From NCBI RefSeq assembly GCF_030389495.1, contig NZ_CP127832.1:248001-312000 (forward strand): DNA of 64,000 bases. The letters run 5' to 3'. This document shows positions 48,424 to 56,890 of the stretch, piece after piece (within the stretch, counting starts at the first letter, position 1; the number at the start of each line of letters is the position of its first letter). The notes under the pieces are model-generated. The model worked only from the letters and a program-made list of their open reading frames with translations, was not told where the DNA came from and searched no databases. The stretch comes from Ligilactobacillus cholophilus (GTDB lineage Bacteria > Bacillota > Bacilli > Lactobacillales > Lactobacillaceae). A program made the position numbers and the translations under genes.

Positions 48424-50760
48424 ATGAAAACTCTAAAAATAATCAACGACAATGATATTTTTAAAGTTGACGAAACAGGAACATTAATTCCATTTCAAGC
48501 TTTTGAGAATGATCATCGAATATCTTTTACCGAAGATGATAAAATTGAATTTAAAATAAAAAACAAGACAGGATTTGTTTTAACTGCGACTGGTGAAGCT
48601 AGTGCAGGCGGTGCGGTTGTTAATTTAAAAACGTCAGATTTAGAAAATTTAACACCAGATGATTATTTTTGTGAGTTGTGGGTAACTAACACTAAAGGCA
48701 TTAATATTTATCCAGATAAAGGTTTTGTTCAATTCATAATTAATGAGAACTGTTTAAAAGTTGAAGGGGAAATCTTGCCAGAGATTTCCCTTTCTGATTT
48801 CACAAAACAATTTGATGACTATGTTAAATCCGTAAAGCAAGGACCACAAGGAATTCAAGGAGTTCAAGGTCCAAAAGGTGACAAGGGAGATAAAGGCGCT
48901 GCTGGGGCAATTACAACGGTTAAAAGTGTAAAATCTATCCTTGATTTATTTAGTAAATATTATCAAATTGACGCTAGTCGTTCGAGTGTAGGTGTTTCAG
49001 ATCATAATTATTATGACCCAAATAATTTAACGTTGTATAACTATAATTATATAGGCGAAAGTACAGCATATTATCCATATAATTCTGATAAAGGCGGAAG
49101 TGCAACATTAAGTCCAATACCACTTGATAAAGGTTGTCAAAACAGTGGTATTCAAATTGATTTTGATTTGGTTACAACTGCTGATGGTGGGACATTTACG
49201 GTTGTGTTACCTGATTTTCCAAGTGCCTCACTTCCTGAAAACACAATCAAGACTGGTACAAATCACTATTCATTCTTCGCACAAATCGGCTCGGTTGCAG
49301 ATTCAGCTTATTTCGTCAACATGGGACTTAAATTGAGTGGATATAGTGGAACATTAGGTATGAAGAACCTTGTGGTTCGCGTTAATAATTCATTTGTTGA
49401 TTATGAAAAAACATATAATGGCATGACAAATGCAATTAATAACGTGATTGTAAATAAATCCGATACTGATGAATTAGATTTATTTAATAGTGGATTATTT
49501 GATAGTATCAAACCTTATTTGACAGAAAAAGATAATCTATCAAACAGCATAGAACAAGCGTTGCATGAAACGATTACCAATACCAATGATTTAATCAATG
49601 CTACAAACAACAACCTTTCAAAGTTTGCTAGTTCATCAATGGTTATGAGTCCAACTAATATTAAAGGTGGAAATGTTAGTGCATTCGGCAACATGGATTA
49701 TAACGAAATTCAAAATCAAGGCGAAGCATTAAATTTAAATACTATCACAGTATCACTTTTAGTTCGTTGCGATAGTGCTACTAGTTCAACCTTGACCGTT
49801 ACTGATAATGATTGGGCAAAGGTAAAAGCAGACGTTGCAGCATTAAAGCAGCGTGGATTTAAGATTTTAATTCAACCATATCCATATATTGCAGATGGGG
49901 CTATTGCTGAGGTCGATTGGAATCCTAGCGATACAACAACATGGTTTACTAATTACTCAACGATTTTACAACAAATCGCAGAATATGCACAATCTGAAAA
50001 TCTTTACGGAATGTACGTAGCTACTAACCTTGTACATCTTGAACAGTACGAAGATAAGTGGGTATCAATTATTCAAAATGTCAAGAAAACATATTCAGGT
50101 AAAGTATTTTTTAGAACAAACTGGTGGAAAACAGCAAGTTGGGCTCCTGAAACTGTTACAGCATATCAAGCTACATTAAACAGAACATTTTGGCAATACG
50201 TTGATGTAATTGCGATTGCTGCTTATTTTGAAGTAACTGATGAACAAAATCCAAGTTCAGAAACATTACAGAAAGAACTTCACTCAACTGAAATCTATGA
50301 TCGTAAACAAGATATTGTTATTGAAATTAAGAATTTTCATGATAAATGGAACAAACCAGTATTCTTTGGGGAGTTAGGTTTACCACCATATTCAAACGCT
50401 CCATCTAAACCATATGATAATCAAATGGATAAAACTTCTAAATATAGTGAAGTAGTCCAATCTAATTGGTTTGACGCATGGTATACAGTATTTAGTCAAT
50501 TCGATTGGTGGTTAGGGTATTCCATTTTTGAAATTGGTTCAAACAGTTCATATAATCCATACGGTAAAATGGCAAGCTCAACCATTAGAATGCAGGTATT
50601 TGGTGGCGAAAATAAACCAACAAGTACGATTAGTAAAGACATTCCAAGTGTTCCTACTAAAGGAGATATTTGGTTTGTAAGTGATAATTCAAATAATATT
50701 ATTGGAATTAAACAATGGAATGGTACAGATTGGATTCAATTTAATTTTAAATTAAATTAA
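48424..50760 (+). CDS. Receptor-binding tail protein: BppU-like base, collagen-like linker, GH113-like barrel
   Basis: 778 residues. BppU-like N-terminus (1-125), short collagen repeat (GPQGIQGVQGPKGDKGDKGA, 140-160), a beta domain (185-330), coiled-coil (350-400), then a TIM-barrel part (410-720) with KQRGFKILIQPYPYIA and GKVFFRTNWW, as in GH113 mannanases. E650 (FFGELGLPPY) sits where the nucleophile is expected; where a GTEL-type acid/base glutamate is expected the sequence is VATNL, with N535. So it may bind wall glycan without cutting it. The last 50 residues form a C-terminal tip (WNGTDWIQF). Best current guess for host binding. Confidence 0.75.
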   Translation: MKTLKIINDNDIFKVDETGTLIPFQAFENDHRISFTEDDKIEFKIKNKTGFVLTATGEASAGGAVVNLKTSDLENLTPDDYFCELWVTNTKGINIYPDKGFVQFIINENCLKVEGEILPEISLSDFTKQFDDYVKSVKQGPQGIQGVQGPKGDKGDKGAAGAITTVKSVKSILDLFSKYYQIDASRSSVGVSDHNYYDPNNLTLYNYNYIGESTAYYPYNSDKGGSATLSPIPLDKGCQNSGIQIDFDLVTTADGGTFTVVLPDFPSASLPENTIKTGTNHYSFFAQIGSVADSAYFVNMGLKLSGYSGTLGMKNLVVRVNNSFVDYEKTYNGMTNAINNVIVNKSDTDELDLFNSGLFDSIKPYLTEKDNLSNSIEQALHETITNTNDLINATNNNLSKFASSSMVMSPTNIKGGNVSAFGNMDYNEIQNQGEALNLNTITVSLLVRCDSATSSTLTVTDNDWAKVKADVAALKQRGFKILIQPYPYIADGAIAEVDWNPSDTTTWFTNYSTILQQIAEYAQSENLYGMYVATNLVHLEQYEDKWVSIIQNVKKTYSGKVFFRTNWWKTASWAPETVTAYQATLNRTFWQYVDVIAIAAYFEVTDEQNPSSETLQKELHSTEIYDRKQDIVIEIKNFHDKWNKPVFFGELGLPPYSNAPSKPYDNQMDKTSKYSEVVQSNWFDAWYTVFSQFDWWLGYSIFEIGSNSSYNPYGKMASSTIRMQVFGGENKPTSTISKDIPSVPTKGDIWFVSDNSNNIIGIKQWNGTDWIQFNFKLN

Positions 50761-50807
50761 TTTTTTGAAAGCAATAAATTATTAATATATTAGTTTATTT
50801 GATAAAT

Positions 50808-50840
50808 AAAGAGAGACCTATTATTAATAGGTCTCTCTTT
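50808..50840. terminator. Terminator of the structural operon
   Basis: 14-bp stem AAAGAGAGACCTAT/ATAGGTCTCTCTTT. Confidence 0.85.
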
Positions 50841-50929
50841 ATTATGTGAAACTTTATGTCATAAGTAAACCAAAACTACAACATATAAGTTGTTACTCTC
50901 TTACACCAGAAAGCATAATAACATATAAA

Positions 50930-51151
50930 AATAAGACATACAAATTATATGTCTTATTTTGGATAAATTTAATGCATTTGAATTATATCATATTTTTATT
51001 TAATTGAATATATATTTATAAATAAAAATACTTCATTATCTAGATATAATTATTAGATAATGAAGTATTATTTACTATAATACTAAATAGTGTACTTATG
51101 TATAAGTAATTATAACATAAAAAATAAAGACTACAAACTATGTGTAGTCTT
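50930..51151. repeat. Three strong hairpins before the lysis genes
   Basis: AATAAGACATA/TATGTCTTATT (50930-50958), AATACTTCATTATCTA/TAGATAATGAAGTATT (51027-51069) and AAGACTACA/TGTAGTCTT (51127-51151). The first and third look related (AACATA-AAAATAA-GAC...GTCTTA). Nothing else is seen in 50841-51244. Confidence 0.7.
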
Positions 51152-51244
51152 AAAAAAACTGTACTCGCAATAGGACTTAATTATACCATAATATTTTAAT
51201 TAATGGTATTAATAATTTTTTATAAGGAGAAAAGAGGTGAGAAC

Positions 51245-51613
51245 ATGAAAAATCTTGTTAAACAACCAGTATTCTTTATTGTTGGAATGGAATTTATCAT
51301 GAATGGATTGTTTTTTATCATGCATGATACTTATTTTAAATGGCCACCACAAATTGCTTCTATTGAAAATAGTGATTTGTTTGGTGGTTTATTTGTAGTA
51401 TTTGGTTTGGGAATGTTGTTAATTAAAATTTTCCCAAAAGAACTACGTAGATTTGAACCATATATTTTATGTGGTGCAGCAATAGTTCAAACATTTCTAA
51501 CCGTGATTGAGTTTATCCATTTCATCAAATTAGGAATTAACATGCCATGGATTCCTAATTTTTGTATTGCGTTGATTATCCCAGTTCTCGCAACTAGGAG
51601 TGATGTTGTATGA
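51245..51613 (+). CDS. Holin-like membrane protein
   Basis: 122 residues from the ATG at 51245 (AGAGGTGAG upstream). Three to four transmembrane helices, including GGLFVVFGLGMLLIKIF. Seen ahead of lysis cassettes of related phages; could aid holin or be an antiholin. Stop overlaps the next start. Confidence 0.65.
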   Translation: MKNLVKQPVFFIVGMEFIMNGLFFIMHDTYFKWPPQIASIENSDLFGGLFVVFGLGMLLIKIFPKELRRFEPYILCGAAIVQTFLTVIEFIHFIKLGINMPWIPNFCIALIIPVLATRSDVV

Positions 51614-51819
51614 CATTAAAAGATTGGATGTATTCAGTTGCTACCTTTGTTGCATCAATTACTGGAATTTTAACTTTTTGGTTAAATTATCAAAAAAATA
51701 AACGTGATGATTTACACAGAACGTTAAAAATAGTTGAAAAAGACCGTGATTACTGGAGAAAAAGAGCAATTGAAGCAGAGAAAGAATTAGAAAAAAGAGA
51801 GGATAATAAAAATGAATAA
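51610..51819 (+). CDS. Small membrane protein of the lysis cassette
   Basis: 69 residues. One N-terminal helix (SVATFVASITGILTFWL) then a charged coiled-coil (KDRDYWRKRAIEAEKELEKR). Structure resembles haemolysin-XhlA or antiholin type proteins. Overlaps neighbours by 4 and 8 bases. Confidence 0.65.
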   Translation: MTLKDWMYSVATFVASITGILTFWLNYQKNKRDDLHRTLKIVEKDRDYWRKRAIEAEKELEKREDNKNE

Positions 51820-52246
51820 TGCAGATTTAATAACTCAAATTATTGTTGCTGTGGCAGGTGTTGTAACGCCTGCCATTTGTGTATATGTAGCAAATTTAAT
51901 TAAGAAATATATTCCCCAAAAATCATTATTACAAGCACTTGAACAATTTGCAAAAGATGTGGTTGTCTTAGCTGAACAAACTGGTGTTAAAGATGATTAT
52001 TTAGATAAGAAGAAATTTGCAATTTGTAAATTACAGGAAATGTTAGAAAGTGCTGGATTTAGTAAACAAGATGAAGATTTACTATCTGGTTGCATTGAGC
52101 ATGCTTATTGCGAATTGAAAGATGAAATCGAATCAGTTTACAAAGATGACCATGATGATAAGGTGTATTCATTATCAGAAACAACAGATGCAAATGGAAA
52201 TATAAAAAGCGAATTAAATGGAGGTAAGAATAGTGAAGAAAAGTAA
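51812..52246 (+). CDS. Holin, LLH family
   Basis: 144 residues. One N-terminal helix ([20 protein letters not shown]) and a soluble helical rest, as in Lactobacillus LL-H holins. AGAGAGGA before the ATG. Makes the membrane hole that ends the lytic cycle. Its last codons overlap the endolysin start. Confidence 0.83.
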   Translation: MNNADLITQIIVAVAGVVTPAICVYVANLIKKYIPQKSLLQALEQFAKDVVVLAEQTGVKDDYLDKKKFAICKLQEMLESAGFSKQDEDLLSGCIEHAYCELKDEIESVYKDDHDDKVYSLSETTDANGNIKSELNGGKNSEEK

Positions 52247-53420
52247 ATTAATCATGGGTACAGCAATGTTAGCTGGATTAATATTTGGTAGTGGCGTAGT
52301 TAATGCTGCACGAACAGATATGGTTGACGTATCGAACCATAATGGAAATATGACTGTTGCTGAATATGTTTCGATGAGAAATAATTATGGAGTTAAAGCA
52401 GTAACAGCAAAAATTAGTGAAGGTACTTATTATCATGATCCATATGCTGCAAATAATATTAAAAATGTTCAAGCAGCTGGATTATATATCAATGGCTACT
52501 ATTTCTGTCGTTATACTTCAGTTGAAGATGCTAAAGCAGAAGCAGAATATGCGGTTAAAATGGCAAAACAAGATGGTTTACCAGTTAATGCTGTTTTATG
52601 TGCAGATATTGAAGCTAGCCAACAACGTGGTTTAGGAACATATACAAACTCATTAGCGATTGAAGCAATGAAACAAATCATTGAAAATGCAGGTTATAGA
52701 TTTGATGTTTATTCAATGGCTTCATGGGGTGATAGCATAATTCCATGGAAATACATGGGATGGATTGCATCATATCCAAATAATGTTTCAAAAGATTTGT
52801 ATACTAAAGGGCACGCATGGCAATGGACTGATAAACAACAATTCAAAGATAGCTATGGTGGATTTGATACAAGTCAATTGTATGATAATTACTATACTGG
52901 TGGTCAAGATAAGAACGCTGTTATTTCTAATGGAGATACAACAGATGTTTCTCATGTTAATGGAAACAACAATAATAAACCTAGCCAAGATAAGAATATG
53001 ACAGCAACAAGTGGCAATAATAATCAATATCAAAATGAAGATTATGCTCAAAATGGAGTGTTCACAGCAAATACGACATTAAATATTCGTACTGCACCAA
53101 GTATATCAGCAAGTATTGTTGGATCTTATGCACCTGGAGAAAGTCTGGTGTACGATCACGTTTACATTAAAGGTAAATATGTATGGTTGCGTTATATGAG
53201 TTACAGCGGAAGTTATCATTACGTTTGTGCTGGAATCTTAGGCGGTGAAGAATATGGCACACGCCAAGCATACTCAGTAGCTAAAACATACACAGTTAAG
53301 AGTGGCGATACATTAAGTGGCATTGCCCAAAAGTTAGATGTCTCAATATCTTATTTAACAAGTAAAAATGGCATTAACAATGCTAACTTGATTTATGTTG
53401 GAGAAATGTTAAAATACTAA
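52233..53420 (+). CDS. Endolysin: GH25 muramidase with signal peptide, SH3 and LysM domains
   Basis: 395 residues from GTG 52233 (GGAGGT upstream; overlaps holin by 14 bases). A Sec-type signal ([20 protein letters not shown], cut near VNA) is followed by GH25 (about 28-220) with VDVSNHNG and the catalytic ADIE, a Ser/Asn linker, SH3 (about 270-340; [15 protein letters not shown]) and a C-terminal LysM ([15 protein letters not shown]). The signal means Sec export, so the holin may only trigger activation. Last phage gene with a known role. Confidence 0.94.
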   Translation: MKKSKLIMGTAMLAGLIFGSGVVNAARTDMVDVSNHNGNMTVAEYVSMRNNYGVKAVTAKISEGTYYHDPYAANNIKNVQAAGLYINGYYFCRYTSVEDAKAEAEYAVKMAKQDGLPVNAVLCADIEASQQRGLGTYTNSLAIEAMKQIIENAGYRFDVYSMASWGDSIIPWKYMGWIASYPNNVSKDLYTKGHAWQWTDKQQFKDSYGGFDTSQLYDNYYTGGQDKNAVISNGDTTDVSHVNGNNNNKPSQDKNMTATSGNNNQYQNEDYAQNGVFTANTTLNIRTAPSISASIVGSYAPGESLVYDHVYIKGKYVWLRYMSYSGSYHYVCAGILGGEEYGTRQAYSVAKTYTVKSGDTLSGIAQKLDVSISYLTSKNGINNANLIYVGEMLKY

Positions 53421-53524
53421 TTGTCCGGATTGTATTAATAATTTCCCAGTGAAGAATAGAAATGTTTCAAGAAAGTTTTATTTTTATATGTTAAAATAAA
53501 GATTCAGATTAATGTTCAAAAAAA

Positions 53525-53557
53525 GAATGTGCCTCAATTGGTACATTCCCTTTTTTT
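53525..53557 (+). terminator. Terminator after the lysis cassette
   Basis: Stem GAATGTGCC/GGTACATTC with one G-T pair and seven T's, 105 bases past the endolysin stop. Confidence 0.85.
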
Positions 53558-53616
53558 ATATATTAAAGTAAGAATAATATCTAATCTTTACTACTCTAAT
53601 ATTTTTAATTACTAAA

Positions 53617-53653
53617 AAGTTCCTATCATTTACAAATAAAATAATAGGAACTT
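53617..53653. repeat. GTTCCTAT hairpin element, copy A
   Basis: AAGTTCCTAT and ATAGGAACTT as 10-bp perfect arms around 17 bases, followed by ACACAATTAGTTG. Copy B at 55561-55584; a degenerate copy lies outside the prophage at 15389-15413. Confidence 0.75.
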
Positions 53654-54200
53654 ACACAATTAGTTGAAAATAAATTGTATGAGGAAGAAATGCCTTATAC
53701 AACATTCTCAGTATAATATATCTGACTAAATAAATCAATTAATAAATAAAAAACTCTTATCACATATTTAGTGGTAAGAGTAAGTTTGATTTGATAGGAG
53801 ACTTTAATAATAGCATATTTATTGTATTTTATTTATAAATAAAACGTTTTGCTACATTACTTTAAATGAAAATTAAGGAACTAAATATTTTATTAAGTAA
53901 AGATAACTGTATGTTTTTATAAATAAAATATATTCTGAGTAGAGTTATTTAAATTATATATGATACTTGTTATATTTTATTGAGTTGTCATTGATAATAA
54001 ATTAGGATAAACAAATACTCAATTCTAATAAAGATAAGGTGTTGAACGTTTATTAGAATGTAGTCAAATATTATGTGTTAAAAAAGCGGAATACTAATTA
54101 AAGGATTTTCATTTTTATATTGCATTTTTAAATTATTTGAATTATCATAGTAAGCAATAGGGGGAGATGTTGCTCGAATGGGCAAAAAATATCAACTATA

Positions 54201-54231
54201 ACTTCACTTCAGATATGGAGTGAAGTTTTTT
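54201..54231 (+). terminator. Terminator-like hairpin, family 2 copy 1
   Basis: ACTTCACTTC/GGAGTGAAGT stem with six T's, preceded by ATCAACTATA. Diverged copy at 55716-55745, where the stem bases covary. Confidence 0.75.
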
Positions 54232-54432
54232 ATTGAATTATAAGATATTTAAATCTTATATTTTGTAATGAACTATAAAAATTTCTTATTACTTTGAAGT
54301 GAAATCCTAAAAGTTGAACACTTTATTAAGTTAGTAACAAGGGACAGGGATCTGTATTAAACAAGACTTAGTTTTTTTAATTTTATCTTGATTTTGTCAT
54401 TATTATATTAATGAATTGTTTAAATTAAATTA

Positions 54433-54560
54433 TCAGCATATATTTATATAAGCTTTCATATCTCTAATTCCATTATCTAAACTATTTCCCTTACGGGGTA
54501 TATTTTGAATAATTTCATGATTAAAAAACTTTGATAACATGTTAAATTTTGATGAAGAGT
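54433..54560 (-). mobile_element. Decayed IS3-family transposase fragment
   Basis: On the minus strand NHEIIQNIPRKGNSLDNGIR can be read; it matches the conserved QSMSRKGNCLDNA-type block of the IS3-group transposase, with frameshifts upstream (LHQNLTCYQSF) and a stop soon after. No other part of the element remains. Confidence 0.65.
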
Positions 54561-54840
54561 AAGAAAGGAAACATCGTAAGCAATAATCTTTCTAATACTG
54601 GCAATAAATAACTTGGTCTTCTTATTAGTTTATTAATTATATTATAACCATTTTTTAAATAATCTTAAATCCAATTAGATAATCCTAAATAAAGATACTT
54701 TGTTTATTTTTTTAACGCTTAATGACATTTAATTCCATCTGTGCAAGCTTAAGCGATGCCATAATATTCCTTTATTTTTGAATATCTATATTCTTTTTGA
54801 TAGATATTTTTTATCTTGCTTCGAAGAATGAACAAAAAGC

Positions 54841-54874
54841 CCCCAAATCCTAAATTTATTTTTAAGATTCGGGG
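54841..54874 (-). terminator. Minus-strand terminator-like hairpin
   Basis: On the minus strand CCCCGAATCTTAAAAATA pairs with the following TTTAGGATTTGGGG and is followed by CTTTTTG. Confidence 0.6.
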
Positions 54875-55560
54875 TGCATGTCACTTATATAATAGGAACT
54901 TAATAGTTTAGTTATAGGGAGAAATAATAATATTATAATAACACGTTAGCTTATATAAATCAATTATTTATAAATTAAAGAAAAAGTTTAAATACTTGTT
55001 TTTATTTAGTGAGGTAGAAAAATTTATTTTCTGCTATAATAATTTCTGATAAATAGAAATGGATTTTATCTTTTTTTTGTAATATAATATCTCAAAGTAA
55101 TTTGATTTTTATATAAATGATTTGTTAAAATATTGATGTTCCATTTACATTCTAATATTATATACCTTGTATAAGAGACATTAGAGTATTTGTCTCTTAT
55201 ATTTTTATATTGGAAAAATGGGCATATATGTTGTATTTTTAATTTAAATAAGGTAGTCTAAACATAGAGATTTCTCTAAGAGTTGGTTACTCTTCTTATG
55301 TAATTACATAAGTTTTATTCATTAATCTTCCTTCCTTGATTTTTCAAGGAAGGTTTTTTAGTAGCATACTTTATATTTATTTGATATAATAAAAGCACTC
55401 TCTGATATAAGTATTTTTAACTTTGAAGGTCTCATTTATATGAGACCTTTTATTTATAAAAATAACATTATAGTATAGTAATATATTTTAATTAGGTACA
55501 TACTAATAAAATGTTAAAATAAGAATGTTACAATATTTTAAATGAATTTTTTTATTAAAA

Positions 55561-55584
55561 AAGTTCCTATTAAAATAGGAACTT
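55561..55584. repeat. GTTCCTAT hairpin element, copy B
   Basis: AAGTTCCTAT and ATAGGAACTT around TAAA, followed by ACGCAATTGGTTG, which resembles the sequence after copy A. Confidence 0.75.
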
Positions 55585-55715
55585 ACGCAATTGGTTGGAA
55601 TAATTTATATAAGAAAGGAACTTTACATAAACTATACATTATATAATAATATATTTTGATAAATGAATCAACTAAAAACTCTTATCATATATAATAAAAG
55701 AATATTAACTATATC

Positions 55716-55745
55716 TTCGCTTCAGGAAGAGGAGCGAACTTTTTT
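55716..55745 (+). terminator. Terminator-like hairpin, family 2 copy 2
   Basis: TTCGCTTC/GGAGCGAA stem with a T run, preceded by ATTAACTATA. Relative to copy 1 an A-T pair has become G-C, so the pairing is kept. Confidence 0.75.
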
Positions 55746-56039
55746 ATGTAAGCTTAGGATTTGCTAAAAGTTTAAGAATAAAGGAAATTTTTACATTTTT
55801 TGATTTTATTATTAATTGTGTTATTTTAGCAATTAGTATATTAGATAATTGTTTAGCTTTTTAATATATTCCACTAATATTATTATCTTTTATTTTTTAA
55901 TGTTGGTTTGTTTGGTTAGGGATTTCTGTTATTATTTTTTGATTAAGAGATTATAGCTTTTTTAATAAAATATGGAAAAATAATGTGGGTTACCCACAAA
56001 GTAACTCACACAAAATTTAATTCAATGATGCTAAATGAC

Positions 56040-56072
56040 TTATCCACAGCTTCTTGCTTGTGGATATTTTTT
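56040..56072 (+). terminator. Terminator-like hairpin containing DnaA-box matches
   Basis: TATCCACA/TGTGGATA stem with a six-T tail. TTATCCACA at 56040-56048 equals the DnaA-box consensus. Confidence 0.65.
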
Positions 56073-56162
56073 GAATAAAATATAGTTATGGTTGTTTTGG
56101 AATTTTGTTTTTTCATTAGACAATTTTTTTGATTAGTTTCTTATTCTTTATTTTTATTTCGT

Positions 56163-56194
56163 AGACAGGAAACCGAGGACTGTCTGTTTTTTTG
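56163..56194 (+). terminator. Terminator-like hairpin near attR
   Basis: Stem AGACAG/CTGTCT around an 11-base loop, followed by a run of T's. Confidence 0.65.
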
Positions 56195-56292
56195 TATAAA
56201 AAACCCCACTTTTGATAAAAAAATGGGAGCTGTTGCAATAAAATTGCAATTTCGTTTGTAAAACATTGATATATCAGTGACTAAGTGCTTGG

Positions 56293-56311
56293 TTTTATGC
56301 CACTGGCAGGA
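56293..56311. repeat. attR core (19 bp)
   Basis: Same 19 bases as attL (16356-16374); here they form the 3' end of tRNA-Leu(CAG), so the phage restores the tRNA on insertion. Confidence 0.9.
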
Positions 56312-56382
56312 ATCGAACCTGTACTCGGATAAACCGAACAGCGACCTGAACGCTGCGCGTCTGCCAGTTCCGCCACAGTGGC
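56298..56382 (-). tRNA. tRNA-Leu(CAG), prophage target
   Basis: 85 nt on the minus strand; acceptor GCCACTG/CAGTGGC, anticodon loop TTCAGGT, long variable arm. CCA is not encoded. The integrated phage lies next to its 3' end. Confidence 0.95.
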
Positions 56383-56426
56383 AAAATCTATAATAATTCT
56401 ATACTATAGAAAATGTAAATGACAAG

Positions 56427-56708
56427 TTATTTCTTTAGAAAACTTATTGCAGTACCATATCCATGTAAAACGATGTATTTAGGCCCAACAGAAACACGAA
56501 CGATTTGAGGCTCAAATCGTACATTAATGACTCCATCTGCATTTTTTGTTACCGCTTTGTCAATTAATTTCATTTTAACTTGATCATATAAATCATCAAA
56601 ATCATCTACACGATTCAATTCGTCAGCTTGTAATTCTGCTTTAACAGTAGCATTGACTATTCCATGTATAGCATATCCTTGATTTAGTCCACCTGTTGAT
56701 AAAAACAT
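56427..56708 (-). CDS. UPF0145 / YbjQ-like protein
   Basis: 93 residues. The family blocks GYAIHGIVNATVKAE and ADGVINVRFEP with KYIVLHGYGTAI are visible. YbjQ-like proteins form pentameric rings; a metal-binding role has been proposed but not shown. It shares a leftward strand with the small peptide gene 24 bases upstream. Confidence 0.82.
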   Translation of the reverse strand: MFLSTGGLNQGYAIHGIVNATVKAELQADELNRVDDFDDLYDQVKMKLIDKAVTKNADGVINVRFEPQIVRVSVGPKYIVLHGYGTAISFLKK

Positions 56709-56732
56709 TTTAAAACCTCTAATTCTATAATA

Positions 56733-56843
56733 TTATTTTTTCTTTTTTTTGACACTTATACATAAGCTTACAATTGCAAGTACTAAGGATGCAGTTGCAA
56801 TAGCTAATGAAATAATTGATAATACAAAAGAACTTACTAGCAT
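56733..56843 (-). CDS. 36-residue single-helix membrane protein
   Basis: MLVSSFVLSIISLAIATASL opens a hydrophobic helix that ends in five lysines. GAGG is about 8 bases before the ATG on the minus strand. Similar in form to small membrane proteins and type I toxins, but no antisense RNA or toxin motif is seen. It lies between UPF0145 and the hydrolase gene. Confidence 0.6.
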   Translation of the reverse strand: MLVSSFVLSIISLAIATASLVLAIVSLCISVKKKKK

Positions 56844-56890
56844 AATGAAAACCTCAACTAATTATTTCTATTTAAAAGTGTATCATATTT

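Larger units (their letters stand above)
53558..56292. other. Gene-poor, hairpin-rich right arm
   Basis: 2.7 kb, very AT-rich, with no ORF above 60 residues. It holds a decayed IS3-type fragment (54433-54560), two families of repeated hairpins and other strong inverted repeats, e.g. CTCTTATCAC...GTGGTAAGAG (53755-53781), ATTCTAATAAA/TTTATTAGAAT (54020-54059), TATAAGAGACA/TGTCTCTTATA (55170-55201), CCTTCCTTGA/TCAAGGAAGG (55329-55354) and GGTCTCAT/ATGAGACC (55427-55447). A 16-codon ORF (MASLKLAQMELNVIKR, minus, about 54714-54764) has a good ribosome site but is probably a fragment. Confidence 0.6.
16356..56311. mobile_element. Prophage, siphovirus type, about 40 kb
   Basis: Bounded by the 19-bp attL/attR repeat in tRNA-Leu(CAG). 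It carries complete modules for integration, lysogeny, recombination and replication, packaging, head, long tail, baseplate and lysis. Terminase, portal, capsid, tape-measure, holin and endolysin genes are all open, so it may be inducible. Two early genes show single-base frameshifts (21298-21628 and 24631-25513), which could impair it. Confidence 0.93.

Noticed and set aside
56040-56048. TTATCCACA, a perfect DnaA box
   Set aside because: Its inverted partner and the T tail make a normal terminator stem; there is no box cluster or replication gene next to it.
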